From Deinococcus radiopugnans ATCC 19172 (GTDB taxonomy: Bacteria; Deinococcota; Deinococci; Deinococcales; Deinococcaceae): a stretch of 64,000 nucleotides of DNA. The DNA is taken from NCBI RefSeq assembly GCF_006335125.1, contig NZ_VDMO01000009.1, forward strand, positions 1 to 64,000. Reading direction: 5' to 3'. Both the position numbers and the translations under genes were made by a program. The notes under the pieces were generated by a model, which searched no databases, was not told the origin of the DNA, and saw nothing but the letters and a program-made list of their open reading frames with translations. Of the stretch, positions 33,255 through 41,788 are shown piece after piece; position 1 is the stretch's first letter; the number at the start of each line of letters is the position of its first letter.

Positions 33255-34381
33255 CAGGCCACCGGGGCCACTTTATCCGTGTAGATCGCGCGGCTGTCCT
33301 CGGCCCCGCCCTTGAGCAGCGGCATCACCAGTTCGCCGAAGCGGCGGGCCTCTTCCAGATGCGGGTAGCCGCTGAAGATGAACGAGGAAAAGCCCATCTC
33401 CTCGTAGCGGCGAATCTTGGCGGCCACCTGCCCAGGATCACCGATCAGCGCCACGCCCACGCCGCTGCGGGCCATGCCCACCCCGGCCCACAAGCCGGGC
33501 TCCACCATCAGATCGGCGTCCAGATTCTTGACCATGTCGATCTGGCGCTGCTGGCCCACCCCGTCCACGTGGGCGTGGCTGGCGACGAAGGCGGCGCGCA
33601 CCTCTGGATCGACGCGGCTGATCAGGCGCTCGGCAGCCTGTCTCGCCTCGGCCTCCGTTTCGCGCACGATGACGTGGGTACGCAGGCCGTAGCGCAATTT
33701 GCGCCCAGTCTTTCCGGCCAATGCCTGCATCTGGGCCAGACGTTCCCGGATCATGTCCTCGCGCTCGCCCCACATCAGATAGACGTCGGCCAGCTCGGCG
33801 GCGATCCCCTGGGCCACCGGGGACGCGCCGCCAAAGTAGATCGGGATGGGCTGCACGGGCGCGGGATCGAGCACCGCGTTGTCAAAGGCGTAGATGTCCG
33901 ATTTAAAGGATTGGGGCGGGGGCTGAGTCCACAACTGGCGCAGGATCTGGATAAATTCGCGGGTGCGTTCGTAGCGCCGCGCGTGGTCCTCGAAGTCGCC
34001 GTACATGGCGTTCTCGGCGGGGCTGCTGCCGGTCACGATGTTGAGCCGCACGCGCCCCGGAAACAGGTTTTGCAGCGTGGCGAGCATCTTGGCGTACATG
34101 GCCGGCTGGAACATACCGGGCCGCACCGCGATGAGCAGTGCCGGATCGGTGGCCGCCGTTGTGGCCAGGGCCGCCACCGCCGCCGTGTAGTTCTCGTGTT
34201 CACTGTGATAATTGGTGGCGGTCAGCAGCGCATCGAAACCCGCCTCGCCCGCCGTGCTGATCAGGCTTTGCAGATAGGGCAGTGTGGGCCTGCGCGGCAT
34301 CTTGTTCTTGGTGCCGATGAATTCGCCGTCGCGCGAGAGTTGCAGGAACCACAGGAATTCGGACTGGGAGGACTGGGTCAT
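33254..34381 (-). CDS. SsuD-like FMNH2-dependent alkanesulfonate monooxygenase (LLM family)
   Basis: The 375-residue luciferase-like flavin monooxygenase is close to E. coli SsuD along its length. Landmarks are SEFLWFLQLSRDGEFIGT, LNIVTGSSPAENAMYGD, IYFGGASPVAQGIAAEL, VYLMWGE, THVIVRETEAEA and FSGYPHLEEARRFGEL. SsuD enzymes cleave sulfite from sulfonates using FMNH2 and O2. GAAGGAG precedes the chosen ATG. It follows the two sugar-type permease genes by 74 bp in the same direction, so it is probably co-transcribed with the importer. No flavin reductase is adjacent. Confidence 0.88.
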   Translation of the reverse strand: MTQSSQSEFLWFLQLSRDGEFIGTKNKMPRRPTLPYLQSLISTAGEAGFDALLTATNYHSEHENYTAAVAALATTAATDPALLIAVRPGMFQPAMYAKMLATLQNLFPGRVRLNIVTGSSPAENAMYGDFEDHARRYERTREFIQILRQLWTQPPPQSFKSDIYAFDNAVLDPAPVQPIPIYFGGASPVAQGIAAELADVYLMWGEREDMIRERLAQMQALAGKTGRKLRYGLRTHVIVRETEAEARQAAERLISRVDPEVRAAFVASHAHVDGVGQQRQIDMVKNLDADLMVEPGLWAGVGMARSGVGVALIGDPGQVAAKIRRYEEMGFSSFIFSGYPHLEEARRFGELVMPLLKGGAEDSRAIYTDKVAPVA

Positions 34382-34455
34382 GGGAACTCCTTCGGAGGGC
34401 AGGTGGCGTGTGGCTCGTTCCATCTCTTGCCATCAACTATCAATCTTCACTATCT

Positions 34456-35310
34456 CTACGCCTTCACCCCCCCCGCCGTCAGTCCGGCCACGAAGCGGCG
34501 CTGGAAGATGGCGATCAGCGCCACCACCGGAATGGTGGCAATCACCACGGCGGCGGCGATCAGCGGCCAGGGAAAGGCGAACTCGCCCTGATACAGCGTG
34601 ACGCCCACGCTGACCGTTCGCATGTCCAGCTTGGTGTTGAAACTCAGGGCCAGCAGAAATTCGTTCCACGAGTTCACGAAGATCAGCAGGGCCGCCGTGA
34701 CCACGCCAGGCGCCGACAGCGGCAGCACCACGCGCCACAGGGCGCCCACGCGGGAGGTGCCATCGATCATGGCCGCCGCCTCCAGATCGCGCGGAATGGC
34801 GCTGAAAAAGGCCACCAGGGTCAGAATCGCCACCGGCAGGCTCAGGGCGGCGTAGGGCAGGATCAACGCGGGGTAGCTGTTGAGCAGATCCACGCCCCGG
34901 AACAGCCGGAACAGCGGCACCAGCAGGCTGACCACCGGGAACATCGAAAAGGCCACCACGGCGGTCAGCAGCACGCTGCGGCCCCAGACCTGCAGGCGGG
35001 CCAGCGCGTAGGCGGCCGGCACCGCCACCGCGATGCACAGCAGTGTGCTCAGCAGGCTGACGGTCAGGGAATTGAAGAAGAAGCGCGCGAAGGGCTGCTC
35101 GCTGAACACGCGGGCGTAGTTGGCCGCGTCCAGCGCGCCGGGCAGGTACTGGACCGGGAACTTCTGAAGTTCGGCCTCGGTCTTGAGGCTGGTCAGCACC
35201 ATCCACACCAGGGGAAAGAAGCCGCCCACGATCAGCGCGCTCAGGCCCAGGGCGCGGCCCGCCCGATCCAGCGGGCTCAGCCGTGCGGGCGTGGCTGCCT
35301 CCGCGCTCAT
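34456..35310 (-). CDS. Carbohydrate-type ABC importer permease (MalG family)
   Basis: The 284-residue inner-membrane permease has six hydrophobic segments and the EAA loop EAAAMIDGTSRVGALWRVVL near residue 190. CUT1-type MalG proteins have this form. Its ATG overlaps the stop of the upstream permease by 4 bp (ATGA), so they are coupled. No importer ATPase is encoded nearby; many such systems share a common MsmX/UgpC-like ATPase. Confidence 0.92.
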   Translation of the reverse strand: MSAEAATPARLSPLDRAGRALGLSALIVGGFFPLVWMVLTSLKTEAELQKFPVQYLPGALDAANYARVFSEQPFARFFFNSLTVSLLSTLLCIAVAVPAAYALARLQVWGRSVLLTAVVAFSMFPVVSLLVPLFRLFRGVDLLNSYPALILPYAALSLPVAILTLVAFFSAIPRDLEAAAMIDGTSRVGALWRVVLPLSAPGVVTAALLIFVNSWNEFLLALSFNTKLDMRTVSVGVTLYQGEFAFPWPLIAAAVVIATIPVVALIAIFQRRFVAGLTAGGVKA

Positions 35311-36245
35311 GTGCTGGCCCCATCCCGCACGAAGCGGATGTAGATGGCGGTCACGGCCAGGCTGACCGCGAACAGCGCCACGCTCAGGGTGGCCGCGTAG
35401 CCGAAGTCCAGAAACTCGATGCTGGTGCGGTAGATGTAGACCCCCAGCGTTTCCAGCAGCCCCTGCGCGGGCGCCTGCTGAATGAAGGTGTACGGAATAT
35501 CGAACACCTGCACGGCGCTGATCGAGCGGAAAATAAAGGCGACGGCCAGGCTGGGGGCCAGCAGCGGCAGGATGATGCGGAAGAACGACTGGACGCGGGT
35601 TGCACCGTCCACCTCGGCCGCCTCGGTGAGTTCGCGCGGAATGCCCTGGAGGCCCCCCAGCACGATCAGCGCCACGAAGGAGCTGGTCTTCCAGACAATC
35701 GTGACCACCATCGCCAGCACGGCCAGCCCCGGCGTGCTGAGCCACAGCAGCGGCTCCTGAATGACGTGCAGCCGCACCAGAATGTCGTTGAACACGCCGT
35801 ACTGCGCGTTGAACAGCCACGCGAAGATCAGGCCCGTCATCACCGGCGGCATGGCCCATGGCAGCAGCAGGGCCACCCGCGCCAGCCCGCGCACCCGGCT
35901 GGGCGTGTGGGCGGCCAGGGCCATCGGAATGCCCACCAGGAACGAGCCACCCACCGTCAGCACCGCGAAGAACAGCGTGTTGCGCAGCGCCGTGCCGAAA
36001 CGCGGATCACCGAACATCTGCACGTAGTTCTTCAGGCCCACGAACGGTTGACCGTTGAACGGCTCAGTCAGCTTGTTGAAGAAAAAGGAGTCGCGAACGG
36101 TGGTCAACATCGGAAACAGCAGCACGCCGCACAGCAGCGCCGCAGCAGGCAGCAGCAGCCAGAATGCCAGCCGTCCCTCGCTGGCCTCGCCCCGGCTACG
36201 CCCCCGGCGCCGGGGCAGCGGGGCGGCGATGTTCTTCTGGGTCAT
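35307..36245 (-). CDS. Carbohydrate-type ABC importer permease (MalF family)
   Basis: The 312-residue permease has a basic cytoplasmic N-terminus (RRRGRSRGEASE), six hydrophobic segments and the EAA loop EAAEVDGATRVQSFFRIILP near residue 210. It pairs with the overlapping MalG-type permease. A 191-bp gap with a large inverted repeat separates it from the binding-protein gene upstream. Confidence 0.92.
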   Translation of the reverse strand: MTQKNIAAPLPRRRGRSRGEASEGRLAFWLLLPAAALLCGVLLFPMLTTVRDSFFFNKLTEPFNGQPFVGLKNYVQMFGDPRFGTALRNTLFFAVLTVGGSFLVGIPMALAAHTPSRVRGLARVALLLPWAMPPVMTGLIFAWLFNAQYGVFNDILVRLHVIQEPLLWLSTPGLAVLAMVVTIVWKTSSFVALIVLGGLQGIPRELTEAAEVDGATRVQSFFRIILPLLAPSLAVAFIFRSISAVQVFDIPYTFIQQAPAQGLLETLGVYIYRTSIEFLDFGYAATLSVALFAVSLAVTAIYIRFVRDGAST

Positions 36246-36270
36246 GGGGCCTCCTTCGGAGGGGTCTAAG

Positions 36271-36368
36271 GGTCTAAGGGTCAGAAGGCCGGAACGTTCC
36301 CTGTGTCCTGCTGCTCTGGGAGGTGATGGATTGAATCAGGCGAACCGCTGCCCTCAGACCCTTAGACC
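36271..36368 (-). repeat. Inverted repeat between binding-protein and permease genes
   Basis: GGTCTAAGGGTC (36271-36282) and GACCCTTAGACC (36357-36368) pair perfectly over 12 bp. The first arm lies in a short tandem repeat of GGGTCTAA. The repeat sits 69 nt after the binding-protein stop. Hairpins here often protect the upstream mRNA and lower permease expression. Confidence 0.55.
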
Positions 36369-36436
36369 GCGCCCCACAGCAGCCGCCCCCCAATCCACTG
36401 GAACTTCAGATGTGGGGGGCAGCGGAGCGAATGAAC

Positions 36437-37678
36437 CTACTTCAGCAGCGGGGCCAGATCGCGCTGCATATCGCTCAGGGCGGCGTCCACGCTCTTGCTG
36501 CCCGCCACGGCGGCCGACACGTTGTTGCGGATGATCTCGCTGACCTTGGGGTAGTTGGGCGTGACCGGGCGCGGGCGGGCCTTGAGGATCACCGGATATA
36601 GCGCCTTGAAATGCGGGTTGGCGGCCAGCACGGCGGGATCGCTGTACAGGCTCTTGCGCACCGGCAGGTACGCGCCCTTGACCGCCATCTCGCGCTGGAC
36701 GCTCACGCTGGACATGAATTGCAGCAGCTTGACCGCCTCTTTCTTGTGGGTGCCGTAGGCATTGACGCCCCACTCCCAGCCGCCGGTGCAGGTGGCGCTG
36801 GGGTTCTTGCCGAAGGAGGGCAGGGCGGCCACGCCCACGTTGCCCTTGACGGTGGTGGGCTGCGGGCTGTTGCCCTGGAAGTGCGCCCAGGCGTAGCTCC
36901 AGTTCAGGCCCATCGCCACGTCCCCGGCCTGAAACTGCTGCCGCGAGTCGTCGGTCTTGATCTCGGCGCTGGCGGCAGGCGACAGTTTGGTCTTGACCGA
37001 GTTCACCAGAAAGTTCAGCCCCTGCTTGCCGGCCGCGCTGTTCACGTTGCTCGCGTCGCCGCCACCAGTCCACAGGGTTTCCAGGAAGTTGCAGACGGTG
37101 CCCTCGATGGGGGCGCCCTGGAAGTTGAAGCCCTGCATCTTGCCGCCCTCGCCCTTCTGGATTTTTGCGGCGGTGGCGCTCAGTTCGTCCCAGGTCTTGG
37201 GCACCGGCAGCTTGTACTTGGCAAGCAAATCCTTGCGGTAATACAGGAACTGCGCGTCGGTAAAGGCGGGCATGGCGTACAGCTTGCCGTTGTAGGTGGC
37301 GGCGCTGACCGGGCCAGGCAGGAAGCTGCCCAGGTAGCTGCCCACGCCGCTGATGTACCCGTTGAGCGGTTCGGCCCACCCGGCGGCGGCGAAGGTGGCG
37401 GTGCGCACCACGTCGATCAGAAAGATGTCCAGGGTGTCGTCGCGCGCGGCCAGCACCGTGGTCAGGTACTGGTTCTGGGCCTCGCTGGTGGCCCCGCCGG
37501 TCTCGATCTTGACCTTGATGTCGGGGTTGGCCGCCTCGAAGCGGTCAAACAGCGGCTGGAAGATCTCCGGGCGCTGCTGGCTGCCCATGAAGACGTTCAG
37601 GGTGGTGGCGGCGCTGGCCCCTGCCGAGAGGGCGGCGGCGACCGTAAGAGCGGCGGACAGAACGAGGCGGGTACGCAT
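36437..37678 (-). CDS. ABC importer extracellular solute-binding protein (family 1)
   Basis: The 413-residue protein has a signal peptide (1-23, ending AGASA). The mature domain shows TTLNVFMGSQQRPEIFQPLF, FEAANPDIKVKIETGG, YAMPAFTDAQFLYYRKDLL and KTWDELSATAAKIQKGEG, typical of family-1 sugar-binding proteins of the CUT1 class. No lipobox is seen, so it may be anchored otherwise or soluble. AGGAGG lies 8 nt before the ATG chosen; an earlier ATG adds 30 unlikely residues. It heads the importer and SsuD-like operon. Confidence 0.92.
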   Translation of the reverse strand: MRTRLVLSAALTVAAALSAGASAATTLNVFMGSQQRPEIFQPLFDRFEAANPDIKVKIETGGATSEAQNQYLTTVLAARDDTLDIFLIDVVRTATFAAAGWAEPLNGYISGVGSYLGSFLPGPVSAATYNGKLYAMPAFTDAQFLYYRKDLLAKYKLPVPKTWDELSATAAKIQKGEGGKMQGFNFQGAPIEGTVCNFLETLWTGGGDASNVNSAAGKQGLNFLVNSVKTKLSPAASAEIKTDDSRQQFQAGDVAMGLNWSYAWAHFQGNSPQPTTVKGNVGVAALPSFGKNPSATCTGGWEWGVNAYGTHKKEAVKLLQFMSSVSVQREMAVKGAYLPVRKSLYSDPAVLAANPHFKALYPVILKARPRPVTPNYPKVSEIIRNNVSAAVAGSKSVDAALSDMQRDLAPLLK

Positions 37679-37847
37679 AGGTGAAACCTCCTGGGGCGTC
37701 GGGAACGCCGGCTCGATTAACGGTTCATTTAAAGTAGCACTTTTCGGCGGGGCGCAGTTGGGGTGCAAATGCCGTCACCATGCACAACTGAATCGATCAA
37801 GTGCAGTCGGGGGACGGCGCAGTTTCGCAGCCTCTAGACTGGGCGGC

Positions 37848-39644
37848 ATGACTTCCACCGCACCCCAGGCTGAAATGCCCCGCTGGCGCACCGACGATCT
37901 GTACGCCAGCCTGAGTGACCCGAAACTGGAACAGGCTCTGGAGGGCCTGGGCGCCGACATCGGCCGGCTGGAGGCCCTGTTCGGGGAGCTGGAGGTGGGC
38001 AAGGGCGGCCCCGCCCCCACCCCCGCAACGCTGGGACGCGTGCTGAAGGCCATGAACGCCCTGGGCAACACCTCCGGCCCCATCGGCGCGTACCTGAACG
38101 CCTTCGTGACCACCGACAGCCGCGACGAGCTGGCGCAGGGCCGCATGGCCGCGTTCACCACCCTGACGCTGCCGCTGGGGCCGCTGCGCTCGCGCCTGAC
38201 CGCGTGGCTGGGCGGCCTGAGCGACGCACAGCTCTCGGACTTGCTGGCGGCTTCCGAGACAGCGCGGGCGCACGAGCACTTTCTGCGCCGCGCCGTGAAG
38301 CTGGCCCGCCACCAGATGTCGCCGCCCGAGGAGGATCTGGCCGCCCGCCTGCGTCCCAGCGGGGCCGGGGGCTGGGCCAAGTTGCAGGGCAACGTGAGCA
38401 GCCAGCTGAAAGGCGAGTTCCGGGGCGAGCCATTGCCGGTGACTGCTCTGCGCGCCCTCGCCAGCGACGCGGATGAAGCGGTGCGCCGCGACGCCTTCGA
38501 GGCCGAGATCGCCGCGTGGAAATCCTCGGAAGTGGTCTTCGCGGCCTGCCTGAACGGCGTCAAGGGCGAGGAGGGCACGCTGGCCCGCCGACGCGGCTTC
38601 GAGGACGCGGTGGCCCCCAGCCTGCTGACGCACGGCATCGACCGCCAGACGCTGGACGCCATGCAGGGCGCAGTGGTGCGCTCCTTCCCCGACTTCCGGC
38701 GTTACTTTGCCGCCAAGGCGCGGGCGCTGGGCAAACCAAAGCTGGACTGGTGGGACATCCTGGCCCCGCTGGGCCACAGCGAGACCGAGTGGACGTACGG
38801 GGCGGGCACCGAATTCGTGGAGCGGCAGTTCCGGAGCTACTCCGAACAGTTGGGCGACTTTGCCGCCGAGGCCTTTGAAGGTGAGTGGGTGGACGCCGGC
38901 CCACGCGAGGGCAAACGCAGCGGCGCGTTTTGCATGCGCTGGACGCGCGGCAAGAGCCGCATCCTGATGAACCACGCCCCCAGCCTGGACAGCGTGTCCA
39001 CGCTGGCGCACGAGCTGGGCCACGGCTACCACAACGCCCGTCTGGCCGGTGCCGAGCCGTTGCAACGCGAGACGCCCATGACGCTGGCCGAGACCGCCTC
39101 CATCTTCTGCGAGACGGTGGTGCAGAACGCCGCGCTGGAAGGCGCCACCGGCCCCGAACGCCTGTACGTGCTGGAAACCTCGCTGATGGGCCACGCGCAG
39201 GTGGTGGTGGACATCCACAGCCGCTTCCTGTTCGAGCGGGCGGTGTTCGAGCGCCGGGAGAAGGGGGATCTGAACCCGCAGGAGTTTGGCGAGCTGATGA
39301 CCTGGGCACAGCGCGAAACCTACGGCGACGTGCTGAACACCCTGCACCCGTACATGTGGGCGGTCAAGCCGCATTACTACAGCCTGGCGTTCTACAACTA
39401 CCCGTACACCTTCGGCCTGCTGTTCGGCCTGGGCCTGTACGCGCAGTACGTGGCGGCGCGCGAGGCCGGCATCGAGGCCGACTTCCAGGCCCGCTACGAC
39501 GAACTGCTGGCCTCCACCGGACAGGAGGGTCCCCTGACCCTGGCTGCCCGCTTTGGCATTGACCTGCACGCCCCCGATTTCTGGGAGGGCAGCCTGGACG
39601 TAATCCGCCGGCAGATTGAGTCGTATGTGGAGGCGGTGGGGTGA
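37848..39644 (+). CDS. pepF: Oligopeptidase F, M3 family metallopeptidase
   Basis: The 598-residue zinc peptidase cleaves short peptides in the cytoplasm. The metal site HELGH is at 388-392 (LAHELGHGYHN) and the third ligand glutamate is in LAETASIFCE. The N-terminal helical region (1-200) is of the M3B PepF type. GGDEF-like or signal elements are absent. TAGACT at 37835-37840 is 7 nt before the ATG; the frame is open further upstream but overlaps the divergent binding-protein start region. Confidence 0.93.
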   Translation: MTSTAPQAEMPRWRTDDLYASLSDPKLEQALEGLGADIGRLEALFGELEVGKGGPAPTPATLGRVLKAMNALGNTSGPIGAYLNAFVTTDSRDELAQGRMAAFTTLTLPLGPLRSRLTAWLGGLSDAQLSDLLAASETARAHEHFLRRAVKLARHQMSPPEEDLAARLRPSGAGGWAKLQGNVSSQLKGEFRGEPLPVTALRALASDADEAVRRDAFEAEIAAWKSSEVVFAACLNGVKGEEGTLARRRGFEDAVAPSLLTHGIDRQTLDAMQGAVVRSFPDFRRYFAAKARALGKPKLDWWDILAPLGHSETEWTYGAGTEFVERQFRSYSEQLGDFAAEAFEGEWVDAGPREGKRSGAFCMRWTRGKSRILMNHAPSLDSVSTLAHELGHGYHNARLAGAEPLQRETPMTLAETASIFCETVVQNAALEGATGPERLYVLETSLMGHAQVVVDIHSRFLFERAVFERREKGDLNPQEFGELMTWAQRETYGDVLNTLHPYMWAVKPHYYSLAFYNYPYTFGLLFGLGLYAQYVAAREAGIEADFQARYDELLASTGQEGPLTLAARFGIDLHAPDFWEGSLDVIRRQIESYVEAVG

Positions 39645-39783
39645 GGCGGGAGGCGGTGCGCGGTCCGCAGTGCGCGGCAAAGAAGAGAAAACCGGCAGCA
39701 GACGCGCCAGTTCCCCCTTGCACTGACGGCGGATCAGCAAGCCCCGTCCCGCGTCCCGCCTCCCGCGCACTGCGCACCCTCCT

Positions 39784-40677
39784 GTGACCCTGACGGCCAT
39801 TCCCGGCTTTCGGGTGGGTCACTGGACAGACGCGGTGGGCCAGACCGGCTGCACCGTGATCCTGTGCCCGGGCGCGGGCGCGGTGGCCTCCGCGTCGTTC
39901 CTGGGGCCGAGTCCGGCGACGCGCGAGGGCGTGCTGCTGTCGCCCGAGAAGAAGGTGGAGCGCGTTCACGCCCTGCTGCTGACGGGCGGAAGCGCCTTCG
40001 GGCTGGCGGCGGCGTCGGGCGTGGTGCGCGTGCTGGAGGAGCGCGGTGTGGGCCACCAGACGCCGTTTGCGCGCGTGCCGCTCGTGCCGGCGGCGGTGGT
40101 GTATGACCTGGGGGTGGGCGATCCGCTGGCGCGTCCGGGGGAGCGGGAGGGCGAGGCGGCGGCGCGGGCGGCCTCCTCCGAACCCGTGCCGCGCGGCCGG
40201 GTGGGCGCTGGAACCGGCACGACGGCGGGCAAGTACCTGGGTGGCCCCGGCGCGGTGCCCGGCGGTCTGGGCAGCGCCATGCTGGAGCGTTACGGCGTCT
40301 CGGTGGGGGCGCTGGCGGTGGTCAATCCGATCGGCGACGTGCTGGACGAACGCGGCGGCGTGCTGGCCGGGCCGGGCACGGGGCCGGGGGCGGTGTCGTT
40401 TGCCCCTGGCGACGTGGAGAACACCACCCTGGTGGCCGTCGTGACCGAGCACACGCTAAGCAAGGCCGACTGCCGCCGTCTGGCCGACGCCGCGCAAGCC
40501 GCGCTGGGCCGCGTGATCCACCCCAGTCATACCTACTGGGACGGGGACGCCGCGTTCATGCTCAGCAGTTGCGCGAAACCGCCCGCCGATCCCTTGCTGC
40601 TGGGCGCGCTGGTGCAGGAGGCCGTCTGCGCGGCGGTGCGCGACGCGGTGCGGCAGGCTAACGGTCTGGGTGTGTAA
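39784..40677 (+). CDS. P1 family peptidase (DmpA/L-aminopeptidase-D-esterase)
   Basis: The 297-residue protein is an Ntn-hydrolase-type aminopeptidase. Family segments are IPGFRVGHWTDAVGQTGCTV, LLTGGSAFGLAAASGVVR, GAGTGTTAGKY and VVNPIGDV. In this family the precursor cuts itself before a Ser/Thr nucleophile; the matching site is N213-T214 in VENTTLVAVV. Start is GTG. The 139-bp gap before it carries GC-rich inverted repeats (39667-39677/39763-39773). Confidence 0.88.
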   Translation: MTLTAIPGFRVGHWTDAVGQTGCTVILCPGAGAVASASFLGPSPATREGVLLSPEKKVERVHALLLTGGSAFGLAAASGVVRVLEERGVGHQTPFARVPLVPAAVVYDLGVGDPLARPGEREGEAAARAASSEPVPRGRVGAGTGTTAGKYLGGPGAVPGGLGSAMLERYGVSVGALAVVNPIGDVLDERGGVLAGPGTGPGAVSFAPGDVENTTLVAVVTEHTLSKADCRRLADAAQAALGRVIHPSHTYWDGDAAFMLSSCAKPPADPLLLGALVQEAVCAAVRDAVRQANGLGV

Positions 40678-40715
40678 GATACTCAGGTGAGTGCAATTGA
40701 TTACGCTGGTGGGCT

Positions 40716-41129
40716 GTGCCGGATCATCGCACGCGGCCCGTGAATTTCGTGGGCGCGGCGGGCGTCATCGTCAACCGTTGCGACGAACTGCTGCTCCTGC
40801 GGCGCGTGGGGGCCGAGCACTGGGGGCTGGTCACGGGCATCAGCGAGCTGGGCGAGGCGCTGCCCGACACCCTCCGGCGCGAGGCGTTGGAGGAAGTGGG
40901 CCTGAGCCTGGGGAGGGTGGAGTTGCTGGAACTGCTCAGCCCTGCCGGACTCGCGCAGGTGGCGAACGGCGACGAGTTCTACGCCTATACCGCCCTGTTC
41001 CGCGTGACCGAGTGGAGTGGAACCCCGGTGCCGGACGGCGTGGAAATTGCCGAAGCGCGGTTCTTTTCAAGGAATGATCTGCCGCCTCTAAACCGGCTGG
41101 GCCGCAAAGCGCAGCAGTGGCTGGCGTGA
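40716..41129 (+). CDS. Nudix hydrolase 1
   Basis: The 137-residue Nudix protein has a complete Nudix box, GISELGEALPDTLRREALEE followed by VGL (G-x5-E-x7-RE-U-x-EE-x-G-U), near residue 42. Nudix enzymes hydrolyse nucleoside diphosphates linked to another group. Substrate is unknown. It is a tandem paralogue of the next gene; both share GDEFY and an RVTEW/VREWE-GxPVPDG block. Start is GTG with GGTGGG just upstream. Confidence 0.88.
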   Translation: MPDHRTRPVNFVGAAGVIVNRCDELLLLRRVGAEHWGLVTGISELGEALPDTLRREALEEVGLSLGRVELLELLSPAGLAQVANGDEFYAYTALFRVTEWSGTPVPDGVEIAEARFFSRNDLPPLNRLGRKAQQWLA

Positions 41130-41575
41130 ATTACGTCCGAGACTTGCGTGCGCTGATCGGTCACGCGCCCGTCAACTGGGTGGGCGTCTGTGCGCTGGTG
41201 CTGAACGCTGCTGGCGAAGTGCTCTTGCAGCGCCGCACCGACACTGGGGGGTGGGGCACCCTGGGCGGCATTGCTGAACTGGGCGAGGCCCTGGAAGACA
41301 CCCTGCGCCGCGAGCTGTGGGAGGAGGCGAAGCTCACGCCTCTTAAAGCTGACTTCCTGACGGTCATCAGCGGGCCGCAGACCTATCAGAAACTCCCCAA
41401 TGGCGACGAGTTCTATCAGGTGGTGGCCGTCTACGTGGTGCGCGAGTGGGAGGGCATGCCCGTTCCAGACGGCGAGGAAGGCACGGAACTCCACTTCTTC
41501 GGTCTGGATCATCTGCCCTCCCCGCTGGGGCCGGTGGATGGGGAGGCGCTGGGACTTTTGCAAGGAGGAATGTAA
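41126..41575 (+). CDS. Nudix hydrolase 2
   Basis: The 149-residue Nudix protein begins at GTG 41126, which overlaps the first Nudix stop (GTGA). A GTG three codons earlier is also possible. Its Nudix box is GIAELGEALEDTLRRELWEE and then AKL, so the usual terminal glycine is lysine; the catalytic glutamates are kept. Deinococcus genomes carry many Nudix genes. This pair is a tandem duplication. Confidence 0.88.
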   Translation: MNYVRDLRALIGHAPVNWVGVCALVLNAAGEVLLQRRTDTGGWGTLGGIAELGEALEDTLRRELWEEAKLTPLKADFLTVISGPQTYQKLPNGDEFYQVVAVYVVREWEGMPVPDGEEGTELHFFGLDHLPSPLGPVDGEALGLLQGGM

Positions 41576-41596
41576 CGAGCCAGTTGCCTGACGGTT

Positions 41597-41639
41597 ATCG
41601 CTGACCGTTCTGCCTGTTGATTGAGGTCCGGTCAGCGAT
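41597..41639. other. Hairpin in the intergenic region after the Nudix pair
   Basis: ATCGCTGACCG (41597-41607) pairs perfectly with CGGTCAGCGAT (41629-41639), 11 bp, 21-nt loop. No T-run follows on the plus strand, so it could be a Rho-dependent end, an RNA-stabilising hairpin or a protein-binding site. The rest of 41576-41776 has no gene. Confidence 0.5.
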
Positions 41640-41788
41640 CAGGGGTGGAGCCGCCCAGCGGATATCGCCTACTGACCCGGAATCGATTTTTCTGAGGGGT
41701 ACGCTCACGTCCGCGAAGTGCCTGATGCGTCTTGCGGACCACTCTTCAAGAAAGGGTTCTGTAAGGTGAAGTTTTTTACAGTCGGACC

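Noticed and set aside
36245..37678. Maltose/trehalose uptake as the settled role of the importer
   Set aside because: The binding protein is only generically family 1, and the linked SsuD-like gene points to other substrates; left open.
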